A stretch of 45,303 nucleotides of DNA from Candidatus Babelota bacterium (GTDB lineage: Bacteria; Babelota; Babeliae; Babelales; Babelaceae): contig JABDCP010000003.1 in the NCBI GenBank assembly GCA_013288045.1, positions 69,883 to 115,185 on the forward strand. The letters run 5' to 3'. Below, piece by piece: positions 33,208 through 41,792 of this stretch (position 1 is its first letter; each line of letters begins with the position of its first letter). The position numbers were made by a program, and so were the translations under genes. The notes beneath the pieces are model-generated. The model made no database searches, was not told where the DNA came from, and saw nothing but the letters and a program-made list of their open reading frames with translations.

Positions 33208-33756
33208 TCAAGATAGGCCACAACATGCCAGACTGTTCCATAATAGTACGGTCAAGAGAACAATTGGACCAGGCATTTGCTCTTGTCGCTCGACAATGCT
33301 TAGCAGCCTTCTAGCCGCGTTAATGATGGCGCTGTTTTTTCGTTCTTCTTGAAGCAGTCTTCTAGACGCGATAATGAATGCGCTGCTTTGTCGTGCTTCT
33401 TGAAGTGGCCGACTTCGTGTAACTTCTTCGCAATAGGTAACAATGGACTCTCGAATTTCCTCTAAAATCGGATATTCATAAACCTCATCGGGAGCTTCTC
33501 GATGAACCATACTTGGGTTTCTTATTATTTGTTTGAGAAGGGCTTTACAGCGGCTTCGAACTGATTCTCTCATAAGTTGGAGGGCAATGTCAGGTCTAAA
33601 AAATTCCCTTGCGAAGTTATCGAGCCTCCTCTCATCAACATGGTTATCTGCATATTCATCAACCTGATCGTTGTTCATGGGTAGAGAGACATGCATCGGA
33701 AATACAGAGAAGACACCTAGGCTTATGACAGTGAGTATGTATAATTTAGCATTCAT
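33208..33756 (-). CDS. small secreted helical protein with internal duplication
   Basis: 182 residues with a signal peptide (YILTVISLGVFSVFPMHVS) and a charged, helical body rich in Arg and Glu. Near the C-terminus the 17-residue segment LQEARQSSAFIIASRRL is followed at once by LQEERKNSAIINAARRL, a recent tandem duplication. The last 20 residues are hydrophobic (PIVLLTVLLWNSLACCGLS) and could be a C-terminal membrane segment. AAAGGA is 6 bases before the ATG. No known family. The neighbouring genes give no functional clue. Confidence 0.65.
   Translation of the reverse strand: MNAKLYILTVISLGVFSVFPMHVSLPMNNDQVDEYADNHVDERRLDNFAREFFRPDIALQLMRESVRSRCKALLKQIIRNPSMVHREAPDEVYEYPILEEIRESIVTYCEEVTRSRPLQEARQSSAFIIASRRLLQEERKNSAIINAARRLLSIVERQEQMPGPIVLLTVLLWNSLACCGLS
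33308..33409 (-). repeat. two tandem 51-bp units within a secreted-protein gene
   Basis: 33308-33358 and 33359-33409 are similar in-frame copies, each beginning CTTCTAG(C/A)CGCG(T/A)TAATGA on the plus strand. Confidence 0.85.
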
Positions 33757-34116
33757 ACCTATCCTTTAGTGGTATTTACTCGTAATTTAAACACTTATCA
33801 AGGAGAATCCTTTATGCTTGGAGATGATGGCTGATCTCATTTTCTTAGTATAACACACTAGCTACTTGTGCAAAGTAGTCTAGCTCTCGAAGCAACCTTC
33901 GAATTAATTTGATATCTCTTCAGTTTCAGAGGCATCTCTTCGTTATGCTCGAATTCTACAGCCTAGAGAGCCTTTCGAATCATTTCTCTTTGTAGTGCCA
34001 AGGTCCTGGCTCTGGTAATTTTTAGCAAGATAGGTACTCTAAGAATGAGCAGGCTTCTTGAATTCATAAGTTATTACATCTTAGCTCAAATATCATTCGA
34101 GTAAGAAAGGCTTTAC
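33757..34116. other. 360-base intergenic region between divergent genes
   Basis: AT-rich and without a supported gene. It should contain promoters for the leftward small secreted gene and the rightward HtrA pair, but no strong -35/-10 pair was found. Short direct motifs such as TCGAA recur several times (near 33888, 33907, 33950 and 33984). Confidence 0.4.
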
Positions 34117-35781
34117 ATGCAAAATAAATCTCTCCAAGTATACGGTGCGATATTTTTCACCGTTTTTGTGGTGTTGGCAGGTGCATTATTGCTTATGCAT
34201 CGGCAGGTGGGTCAAATGAAAGGTAGGCTTGAACAGCTAACCTCTACACAGGTTGAGCAGCCAAAATTGCCTGAATCAAATCTAGCCCACGTGGATGTAT
34301 CCGCTCCTAAACGGCAGCGTTGGAGTGAGTTGCAATCACAATCTCAAAATGCTGTACTTCAGGTCTTTTCTCAGATTAATGAATTCAATTGGGTAGAACC
34401 TTATAAGAGTCCGGCACAAAAAGAATCTCGAGGATCCGCATTCTTCATTAATGCAGAAGGCGATATCATCACCAATGCACATGTCGTTAGTCAAGCTATT
34501 TACGTGGCTGTTCAGATTCCTTCGGTCGGTAAACGCCGCTTTGAGGTTGAGATTGTAGGAGTAAGTCCTGAACGAGATTTAGCGTTACTAAGACTTACAG
34601 ATAAAGCGCGTGAGGCGCTTAAAAAAGAGCTCGGGGTGACTAAACTTCCTTACTTAACGCTTGGCGACTCAGATGCGGTGCATCGTGGTGACAAGATTAT
34701 GGCGCTTGGATTTCCGTTAGGGCAAGAGGGGCTTAAGAGTACTACCGGTGTGGTAAGTGGTCGCGAACATCTACCAGCTTCGGGATATTTTATACAGATT
34801 AGTGCTCCCATTAATCCGGGTAACTCGGGTGGTCCATCTTTAGACCATGGAGGTCGCGTTATAGGTGTTAACTCTGCCGGTATTCCTGGTGCTCAAAATG
34901 TTGGCTATATTATTCCGTCAAATGAGGTACTTCTCTTTTTAGATCAGTTAGAGAACGTGGTGCCAGAGGATGGGAACCCGAAACTGTTACGTAAGCCATT
35001 TATGGGGGTATTTTTCAATTCAGCGGATGATAACCTGCGTGAGTTCCTTGGTAATCCATCTCCAGGAGGCCTCTATGTAATTGATGTGTACAAAGGAAGT
35101 CCTTTTGATCTTGCAGGCATTAAAGCAGGAGATATGATCTATACGATGGACTCGTATCCTGTGGACATGCATGGAGAGATGTCGGTTCCGTGGAACAAAG
35201 AGGATAGAATTTCGCTTCTTGATTATGTATCGCGCCTTAAGCTTGGTCATAAGGTTGTCATGGAACTTTATCGAAATGGCAAGCCTTTTAAGGTGACTAT
35301 TCCCTTAGAGAATAATGAACCTCCTATTAGGAAGATGTACCCAGGATTTGAGAAGATAGATTATGAAATGATCGGAGGCTTTGTGTTCATGCCGATTACT
35401 GTTAATCATATCATGCTTCTTGCGCAGTATGCTCCCAAGCTCATAGAATATGCAGATCCGGCAAAGCCGATAGAACCGTCCTTGCTTATTACGCATGTGC
35501 TTCTTAATTCGCCAGCTTCTAGGCTGCGTACTATTGGAGTAGGGGGAATTATCGCTGAAGTAAATGGACAGAGGGTAAAAACTCTTGAAGACCTTCGGGC
35601 TGCAATAGTATCAAAGCCGCAGAGTAAATATCTTACCTTTAAGACTACCGATAATCAGTTTGCAGTGATTCCGGTAGATGACGTACTTGCTTCGGAAGAG
35701 CGTTTATCGGCTATGTATTACTACCCAGTATCGGATACTTTTAAAGAATTTAAGAAACGTATAATGGAATCACGAAAATAA
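34117..35781 (+). CDS. HtrA/DegP-like serine protease, membrane-anchored
   Basis: 554 residues. An N-terminal membrane anchor (about 9-27) and a linker precede a trypsin-like domain with the catalytic triad His122 (TNAHVV), Asp154 (PERDLAL) and Ser237 (PGNSGGP). The first PDZ domain (about 285-390) includes GLYVIDVYKGSPFDLAGIKAGDMIYTMDSYPVD; a second, more diverged PDZ-like domain (about 440-530) has VLLNSPASRL and GGIIAEVNGQRVKTLEDLRAAI. Known HtrA proteins degrade or refold damaged envelope proteins. AAAGG is 6 bases before the ATG. A close paralogue begins 27 bases after its stop, so the pair is probably one operon. Confidence 0.92.
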   Translation: MQNKSLQVYGAIFFTVFVVLAGALLLMHRQVGQMKGRLEQLTSTQVEQPKLPESNLAHVDVSAPKRQRWSELQSQSQNAVLQVFSQINEFNWVEPYKSPAQKESRGSAFFINAEGDIITNAHVVSQAIYVAVQIPSVGKRRFEVEIVGVSPERDLALLRLTDKAREALKKELGVTKLPYLTLGDSDAVHRGDKIMALGFPLGQEGLKSTTGVVSGREHLPASGYFIQISAPINPGNSGGPSLDHGGRVIGVNSAGIPGAQNVGYIIPSNEVLLFLDQLENVVPEDGNPKLLRKPFMGVFFNSADDNLREFLGNPSPGGLYVIDVYKGSPFDLAGIKAGDMIYTMDSYPVDMHGEMSVPWNKEDRISLLDYVSRLKLGHKVVMELYRNGKPFKVTIPLENNEPPIRKMYPGFEKIDYEMIGGFVFMPITVNHIMLLAQYAPKLIEYADPAKPIEPSLLITHVLLNSPASRLRTIGVGGIIAEVNGQRVKTLEDLRAAIVSKPQSKYLTFKTTDNQFAVIPVDDVLASEERLSAMYYYPVSDTFKEFKKRIMESRK

Positions 35782-35808
35782 ACCGATAGTACACTTGAAA
35801 GGTTAGCC

Positions 35809-37347
35809 ATGCTTAAAAGATGTTTGACACTTGCTCTTATTGTAGGACTCCCGGCAGCTCGAATAAGTTGTTATGATGGAGAAGTAGAGTGGGGCTATGC
35901 GGAAGAACGGACGCGCAATGCAGTAGTCCAAGTATGGGCACAGTCGACAGCCTTTAATTGGATCTATCCTTATAGTAGTCCAGAGCAGGCCCAAGGAGCG
36001 GGTAGTGGCTTCTTTATCGATAAAGAAGGGCACTTCCTTACGAATTACCACGTGATACGTGCTGCTAAATCGGTCTACATTTCTTTGCCTACTTTGGGAA
36101 GGACGCTACTTCCTACAAAGATTATTGGCGTGTGTCCCGAGCTTGATATTGCGCTCCTGCAGTTGACGGCAGAAAGTAAAAGAATTATTGAGCAAGCATG
36201 TGGACCGATTAATGCGTTAGAGTTTGGTGATTCTGATAAGCTCTATGATACACAATCAGTTCTTGCTATAGGATTTCCTCTTGGATTGCGCACTCGAAAA
36301 AGTACGGTAGGCGGAGTAGCGGGACAAGACTTTGTAAAAGGAAACTCACTTATCCATATTACCGCTCCGATTAATCCTGGAAACTCAGGGGGACCTTGTG
36401 TGACCAAGGATGGTAAAGTTGTGGGTATAAATAGCTCAAGCTATTGGAGTGCGCAGAATTACAATTACATTATCCCTATAAAGGAGATACTGGTAGTTCT
36501 TGACGATCTCTTTACAACTCCTTTAGTTCGCAGACCTGATTGGGGAATGGGGATTAATAAAACCACGGCAGCTCATGCACGCTCACTGGGTAATCCACTT
36601 CCTGCGGGGTTGTACATCAATTATGTCTACAAAAATTCTATGGAAGAAAAAGTAGGATTTAAGGCTGGTGATATGCTCTATGAGGTAGGGGTTAATGGAG
36701 TTCATTATACCTTAGATGAATTTGGCTATACCTCAGTTCCTTGGCGAACCAGTGAAAAAATTTCGCTCAAAGAGCTCTTAGTGCGCTGCAAAGTGGGAGA
36801 TGCTCTCTCCTGCGTTGTGTATCGTAAAGGGCAACGCAAAGAGCTTCGTTGTTCTTTTGAAGATTCACGATTGCGCCCAGTACGTGAGATTTATCCTGAG
36901 TACGAGCCTGAAGAGCTTGATTATGAAATATTTGGTGGATTAGTTATCATGCAGCTTCGCGAAAATCATTTTGAGTATTTCAAGAATAACTTTGTGGACC
37001 AAATAGGAGAGCTTCGTAAGTATCATCTTAAAGAACATCAGTCTGAGCCTGTTCTCGTTGTTACCACCGTGCTTGCAGGGTCAATAGCTCACTTGAGCGA
37101 ATGCATAGCACCAGGCTATCTTCTAGATACTATCAATGGCCAGAAGGTGACCACCTTAGCTGAGCTTCGTGCTGCACTTAAGCTGAGTCCTAAGAATGGC
37201 GAGATAGCTATTGTCTTGAAAGATCGCCCGGTAACGGTGTTTAATCTCAGTGAGGTACTTGAAGACGAATATAGATTATCTGATGCATTTATGTATCCGA
37301 TAACCAATACTATGCAGCAGCTTATGGCCTCATACAAAAAAAGTTGA
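35809..37347 (+). CDS. HtrA/DegP-like serine protease, secreted paralogue
   Basis: 512 residues. Instead of a membrane anchor it has a signal peptide (LTLALIVGLPAARISC). The catalytic triad is intact: His81 (TNYHVI), Asp113 (PELDIAL) and Ser193 (PGNSGGP). Two PDZ-like regions follow, as in the upstream gene (GLYINYVYKNSMEEKVGFKAGDMLYEV; VLAGSIAHL and GYLLDTINGQKVTTLAELRAAL). Both proteins share a segment FNW(V/I).PY.SP just before the protease domain, so they came from a gene duplication. Different N-termini suggest different locations, one tethered and one free in the periplasm or exported. AAAGG precedes the ATG. Confidence 0.92.
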   Translation: MLKRCLTLALIVGLPAARISCYDGEVEWGYAEERTRNAVVQVWAQSTAFNWIYPYSSPEQAQGAGSGFFIDKEGHFLTNYHVIRAAKSVYISLPTLGRTLLPTKIIGVCPELDIALLQLTAESKRIIEQACGPINALEFGDSDKLYDTQSVLAIGFPLGLRTRKSTVGGVAGQDFVKGNSLIHITAPINPGNSGGPCVTKDGKVVGINSSSYWSAQNYNYIIPIKEILVVLDDLFTTPLVRRPDWGMGINKTTAAHARSLGNPLPAGLYINYVYKNSMEEKVGFKAGDMLYEVGVNGVHYTLDEFGYTSVPWRTSEKISLKELLVRCKVGDALSCVVYRKGQRKELRCSFEDSRLRPVREIYPEYEPEELDYEIFGGLVIMQLRENHFEYFKNNFVDQIGELRKYHLKEHQSEPVLVVTTVLAGSIAHLSECIAPGYLLDTINGQKVTTLAELRAALKLSPKNGEIAIVLKDRPVTVFNLSEVLEDEYRLSDAFMYPITNTMQQLMASYKKS

Positions 37348-37442
37348 GAGGTTATCATAACTGTGTAGACTAGCAGCATGGAGGTCTTCCTTCAAGTTGC
37401 TGTATGGTATCATAGTTCGATATCTTACCTAAAGGGCCCAGT

Positions 37443-37892
37443 ATGATTAACAAAATCATCTCAATTGTATCGATCATTTCAATCTGCTTGCTGCAGCACT
37501 CCATATTTCCAATGGAGAAGTTAGCTATATCGACTACTCATACAGTTGCCTCAAGTTCTCTTGATGAACCGCTACAGAAGTTGATAGCAAGATGGGCTTT
37601 CATAAAGGCACATGTGGCAAATGCAGACTTGCTGTTAGCAGCAGAAATAGAGAAGCGAAAAAAGCAACTAGCAGAACTACAGGTACTAGAGGTAGATAGA
37701 GATGAGCTTAACAGGCTACTAGCAGAATATGAGCAAGTTGAAAGGCTCCTAGCTGAGTATGTGCAGGAACAGCAGCTGCAACCACAACAGCAATCTCAGA
37801 TAGATCTAAATAATAAAGTTGAAGAGAACCAAGTGAGCAGTGGTGAATGGATCCGGAATTTCTTGGAGACGTTTTGGGATTCCGTTGAATGA
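37443..37892 (+). CDS. small secreted coiled-coil protein with ETFW tail
   Basis: 149 residues. A signal peptide (INKIISIVSIISICLLQHSIFP) is followed by a charged helical region with heptad spacing (LLAAEIEKRKKQLAELQVLEVDRDELNRLLAEYEQVERLLAEYVQ), a Gln-rich linker and a tail ending WIRNFLETFWDSVE. The signal peptide, the tail and the 3' flank resemble those of the next gene, so the two are tandem paralogues of very different length. AAAGGG is upstream of the ATG. No known family; function unknown. Confidence 0.7.
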   Translation: MINKIISIVSIISICLLQHSIFPMEKLAISTTHTVASSSLDEPLQKLIARWAFIKAHVANADLLLAAEIEKRKKQLAELQVLEVDRDELNRLLAEYEQVERLLAEYVQEQQLQPQQQSQIDLNNKVEENQVSSGEWIRNFLETFWDSVE

Positions 37893-37965
37893 CACCTATC
37901 CCATTGTTTGAAAGTTTCTGTATATCATATTACATATCTTATCTAGCAATAAAGGGCTGCTTATT

Positions 37966-39324
37966 ATGTTTAACAAACTCATCCCAATGGTATCGTTTGT
38001 TTCAATCTGCCTAGTACCAAATTTCGTTCGGCCAATGATTGCTGAGCTTGCTGCACCGGTCGCTCAAGTAGCTACCTTTACTTCTCAAAGGGAAGTACTT
38101 AAAAAGCTACTAGCAGAGTGTGACAAACTAATAAGGGAAAATGGAGAAACAGCCGCTTTAATAAAATCAAGAGATAACGGAATAAAGATTCTAGCAGAGA
38201 TAGAGCCGTTTGTGCAGGCAGAAAAGTTACAAGCTTTTATGAGAGAACAGCAACGACGAAATGAAGCTGTCCTTAAATCGCGAACCCTTGTCTCGATACA
38301 ATATGCCTTTTCTAAACGTCTTCAGGCAGTACGTGCTGATGATGGTACCATTGCAGCAAGAGTGAAATCATGCAGTGCTGAGGCTATTCAAAAAGGGCAT
38401 GAGGTATTGCGAGAAAATATTGATGACTGCTTAGCGAATATTGAGGATGATCTTGAAAGAGATGTTATAACTCACAAAGATGATTCGGTCGTTTTTGAAG
38501 CCGTAAATTTTGAAATTTCTTATCGTGAATCTGAGCTTGCTGTGGTTGAAGCTTTTCAGCAGGAATGGTTTGATCCGATGTTTCAGTACCCTGATGGCGA
38601 AACTCCCTATTCGCTTATTTTGGAACTCGAAAAAGTTCAAATAGATCATAAGGCTAAATGGCCGATACCCTTTTTGCAAGAGTTATTTAGGGCCGGTTTG
38701 CTGGGTTGGCATGTCGTTTCTCAAGAAGCCTTGAACAAGGGTCTTTTTGAAATAGGAAGAAACAGAAGCTATCAGTGTATGGTAGGGGAGATCTTACAAT
38801 GGCACTCATGTAAAGATACGGAGGGCCTGAAAAAACTCTGCATTGATTTAATCCGGCATGATCGTTTTTCTCGTCTTCATTTTGGCCTCTTGAAGAAGTC
38901 TCAGTTGGATCAAGATATGCTCAATATGCTATTGAAAGAAATAATTGCAAAAAAGCCAGAAAAGATTGATGCAATTGAATTAGTAGCAAGGTTTGAAACC
39001 TGTGCCTGTTTGATAGATGCTGGTGCTTCGTTGAATATGGACATAGAGGGTAAGCATCCCGTTGTTGCGTTAACTGAGCTACTTTTGGCCAATGGCCCTG
39101 ATGTTGATAAAAACGCCTTAGCTTATTTTAATGGTATCATGAAATGGTGTTATAACTCCCAACCTGCGGAGCAAGCACTACCACAAGCTCAACAGCAATC
39201 ACCGCTGCACGGTCAATTAGTAGGTAATAATGAAAGAGTTAATGAGCTGAATGAACGTGGTATCGTAAGAAGTAATGGCTGGATCTGGAAGCTCTGGGAG
39301 ACATTTTGGGGTCAAAGTACATAA
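37966..39324 (+). CDS. secreted protein with ETFW tail and degenerate ankyrin-like segment
   Basis: 452 residues. The signal peptide FNKLIPMVSFVSICLVPNFV matches the preceding gene's. The body is mostly helical; residues about 340-385 (ELVARFETCACLIDAGASLNMDIEGKHPVVALTELLLANG) look like a degenerate ankyrin repeat. A Gln-rich linker then leads to the tail NGWIWKLWETFWGQST, the same tail type as the gene before. AAAGGG lies about 10 bases before the ATG. The neighbouring genes also encode ankyrin or secreted proteins, fitting an effector-like island. No known family. Confidence 0.7.
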   Translation: MFNKLIPMVSFVSICLVPNFVRPMIAELAAPVAQVATFTSQREVLKKLLAECDKLIRENGETAALIKSRDNGIKILAEIEPFVQAEKLQAFMREQQRRNEAVLKSRTLVSIQYAFSKRLQAVRADDGTIAARVKSCSAEAIQKGHEVLRENIDDCLANIEDDLERDVITHKDDSVVFEAVNFEISYRESELAVVEAFQQEWFDPMFQYPDGETPYSLILELEKVQIDHKAKWPIPFLQELFRAGLLGWHVVSQEALNKGLFEIGRNRSYQCMVGEILQWHSCKDTEGLKKLCIDLIRHDRFSRLHFGLLKKSQLDQDMLNMLLKEIIAKKPEKIDAIELVARFETCACLIDAGASLNMDIEGKHPVVALTELLLANGPDVDKNALAYFNGIMKWCYNSQPAEQALPQAQQQSPLHGQLVGNNERVNELNERGIVRSNGWIWKLWETFWGQST

Positions 39325-39508
39325 CGCCTATTCATTGCTTGAAAGCTTCTGTAAGCACATATCTTAACTATCTTACTCCGCACTAGAGGCTGCCAAAATC
39401 TCTTAATGGTATGTATAAAAATACCTGATATGCTAGTACGCCTAAGATGTGTACGTGAAGTTAGCGAATAGGAAACTTGCCTACCCAAAAACTCTCAGCG
39501 AGGTTCTC

Positions 39509-40747
39509 TTGAACACCATAATGACTCAAGTATTTATTTTATTGATGGTTCCCCATGTTATGCATGCAGCAAGTGCAGCGCAGACTACTCAAAGGGATGT
39601 GCGTCTAATAAGACTAGAGACAGAGCTCAACACTGACGATGACAATCTTGTCCATTTATATAGGCAAGCGAATGTATCCCTTTCAAATGCACGGCTCTTG
39701 GAAGTAGTACCTGCCAACCAATATCCTAACGCAACTCCCCAGGCGCTTTCCGCTAATTTTGCTAATTTTCAATTGAACATGAGAGCGCAGCAATATCACT
39801 ATTTATTAATCGCTTGTCGACTGGGATGTCCTGATGTGGTACAACGGCTCTTTAAACTTGGAATCACCCCCTTTTGTTCCGATTCGCAAGGAAGAACTCC
39901 CTTGCATAACGCTGCTTTGAGTCAATCAGGGGCGATTGTTACATCTGTTACTCAAGCAAGGGATCTTCTCGAAAGTCGTTGTCAGAAATATTGGGATGGG
40001 AGCCACGCTACCTGTACTCTTTGTAGCACAATTCCAAAAGACATAACCCAAGTGGATGATAATGGTAGGACACCCCTTGATCTCTATCTCGATCTTATCA
40101 ATACCTTATTGTTCGGAGGAACAAGAGTCTCTGGACTTAACTCTTGCTTACAGCTGTTATTTTTAAGAGCCGTAAGATTAGGAGCTCAACAGGAGGTTAC
40201 CAAGGTATTAAATTTTTTTAGTGACATCCATACTGCAGTAATAAACGCAAACCAACCAGGGCAAATCTTTGGGAATATTCTTGAGAACAGGCATCAATTT
40301 GTTCTTAATGGACACAATGGCCCTGACATTGAGCCTGCAGTTCATTTTGTTGATACTGAAGAAATCTTTAAAGACTCCGCGCTTCATATTGCGGCAAGAA
40401 ATGGAGATCATCCCCTTTTAGGGGTACTTCTTAATAGCATCAATCCTCACGAGAGGGAAAGATTAGTTAAGAAAAAAAATGATTGTTCAGGCGGTGAAAC
40501 AGCTTTAATGACCGCAATGTTTCTCCTGAACTGGCACGTCGAACGTAAGTCAGAAACGGAGGATAGAAGGGTTGATGTAGGGAAGGTCCAAGATCTTCTA
40601 CATTGTATTGCTCTTCTTCGTACAGCTGGTGCAGAGATTACGCAAGACCAAAACGAACTGCTTAATTGGGTGAATAGCTTACTTACCCCACAGTTTATAA
40701 ACAATCCTATATTAAGAGCTATTTTTCCACGCACGGAAACTGATTAA
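39509..40747 (+). CDS. secreted ankyrin-repeat protein
   Basis: About 412 residues. I start at TTG 39509, with GAGG 5 bases upstream, because the next residues form a good signal peptide (TIMTQVFILLMVPHVMHAASA). ATG 39521 and GTG 39449 are alternatives. Ankyrin-like repeats are scattered: YHYLLIACRLGCPDVVQRLFKLGI with GRTPLHNAAL, NGRTPLDLYLDLI, SALHIAARNGDHPLLGVLLNSI and GETALMTAMFLL. A small CxxC-type cluster (CQKYWDGSHATCTLCS) sits between the first two, which could bind metal or form disulfides. Likely exported and protein-binding; target unknown. Confidence 0.78.
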   Translation: MNTIMTQVFILLMVPHVMHAASAAQTTQRDVRLIRLETELNTDDDNLVHLYRQANVSLSNARLLEVVPANQYPNATPQALSANFANFQLNMRAQQYHYLLIACRLGCPDVVQRLFKLGITPFCSDSQGRTPLHNAALSQSGAIVTSVTQARDLLESRCQKYWDGSHATCTLCSTIPKDITQVDDNGRTPLDLYLDLINTLLFGGTRVSGLNSCLQLLFLRAVRLGAQQEVTKVLNFFSDIHTAVINANQPGQIFGNILENRHQFVLNGHNGPDIEPAVHFVDTEEIFKDSALHIAARNGDHPLLGVLLNSINPHERERLVKKKNDCSGGETALMTAMFLLNWHVERKSETEDRRVDVGKVQDLLHCIALLRTAGAEITQDQNELLNWVNSLLTPQFINNPILRAIFPRTETD

Positions 40748-40958
40748 CACGCTCTAAGATTATTATGCAAAAGTCTAGACGCTTAAAAATTGAGCACGAG
40801 CTCTTCATAGGCCTCAACGTGCATGGCAAGTAATGCTGCACGTGAATTCAGTTGGTCGAGAATTTAAGAGCAAAAAGGAGCATGAGAGTGGACAAGTGAT
40901 GTCGTGCTCTGGAAGTTCTTGGAGCCTGCTTTACCCTTAAAGATTCGAGTTAAACATC

Positions 40959-41597
40959 TTAAAGAAGTTCTGGCTTTACACAGAGCAGATTCACTTTGTT
41001 ATGTCGAGGAGAATCTTTTTGAATGATGCGAAATCCCTGGGCTTCAATCCATGCAGTGAGCTCGTCAAACAGCGGGATACCTTTAAATCGCTCGGTTAAG
41101 CTTGCTTCTACTACCATGACCTGTATCGTTGCCACTATAAAAGGAGAAGCTTTAAGTACTTTAAGCTCGGCTCCCTGCATATCAAACCATACCGCATCTA
41201 CCTGGGTGATACCCTCTTTGTGAGCCCACTCATCTAAGGTGATAGTGGGAACCTTAACTTGTTCAAAGAAGACATTAGGACGTTCTTGAATATACTCAAG
41301 CGGCTCATAGAATGAGCTTACTGCCGTAGAGGCTCCCGAGCATTCATAGAACGTTTCAACACCAGTATGGTCACTTAAGGCGATATTATAGCAAGTTATA
41401 TTCGGGTATGGTGCGGTCCGTTCAAGCAGTTGGCTATATAAAGAGGGAACAGGTTCAAAGGCATAGATCTGTGCATGTGGCCAGAGCGCAGCCATACGTA
41501 CGGTATCTCTTCCAAAGTGTGCTCCAGACTCTATAATAATAGGGCGCTGAGGTAAATATTGGGTGATCTGTTCTTTTAATATAGGAGCTTCTTGCAT
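40959..41597 (-). CDS. FkbM-family methyltransferase
   Basis: 212 residues of a class I SAM-dependent methyltransferase: the glycine-rich loop IIIESGAHFGRDT, the acidic IYAFEPVPSLYSQL, NIALSDHTG, and the FkbM-type VPTITLDEWAHKEGITQVDAVWFDMQGAELKVLKAS with DMQG..E in the place of the usual D.EG.E. FkbM-like enzymes O-methylate sugars, polyketides or other small molecules; the substrate here is unknown. The ribosome binding site is weak. A -10-like TATACT (41635-41640, minus strand) lies 38 bases before the ATG, and a 16-bp perfect palindrome covers the matching -35 position. Confidence 0.85.
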   Translation of the reverse strand: MQEAPILKEQITQYLPQRPIIIESGAHFGRDTVRMAALWPHAQIYAFEPVPSLYSQLLERTAPYPNITCYNIALSDHTGVETFYECSGASTAVSSFYEPLEYIQERPNVFFEQVKVPTITLDEWAHKEGITQVDAVWFDMQGAELKVLKASPFIVATIQVMVVEASLTERFKGIPLFDELTAWIEAQGFRIIQKDSPRHNKVNLLCVKPELL

Positions 41598-41656
41598 ATT
41601 CTAAGACTATCTTTTGGGTGTACTTTCCGCGATTAGTATAGAAGGAAGCATCTTAA

Positions 41657-41672
41657 TATGAAAGCTTTCATA
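41657..41672. promoter_or_regulatory. 16-bp perfect palindrome at the fkbM-like promoter
   Basis: TATGAAAGCTTTCATA is perfectly self-complementary. With the minus-strand -10 at 41635-41640 and a 17-bp spacer, the -35 would fall at 41658-41663, inside the palindrome. A repressor or activator site is inferred. Confidence 0.45.
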
Positions 41673-41762
41673 AAAATTATTCACCTCTGAAGCATTCTAG
41701 GGTTTTAAAAAGACAGGTATTTTTTCTGTTTATCATGAAATCATGCTATGGCATAAAGCGTA

Positions 41763-41771
41763 TGGTATACT
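41763..41771 (+). promoter_or_regulatory. extended -10 promoter of the tlyA-like gene
   Basis: TG-G-TATACT (hexamer 41766-41771) is a good extended -10 without a recognisable -35. It would give a leader of about 15 bases containing the AAGGAG site. Confidence 0.45.
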
Positions 41772-41792
41772 AGTACCAAGGAGATCATATTC

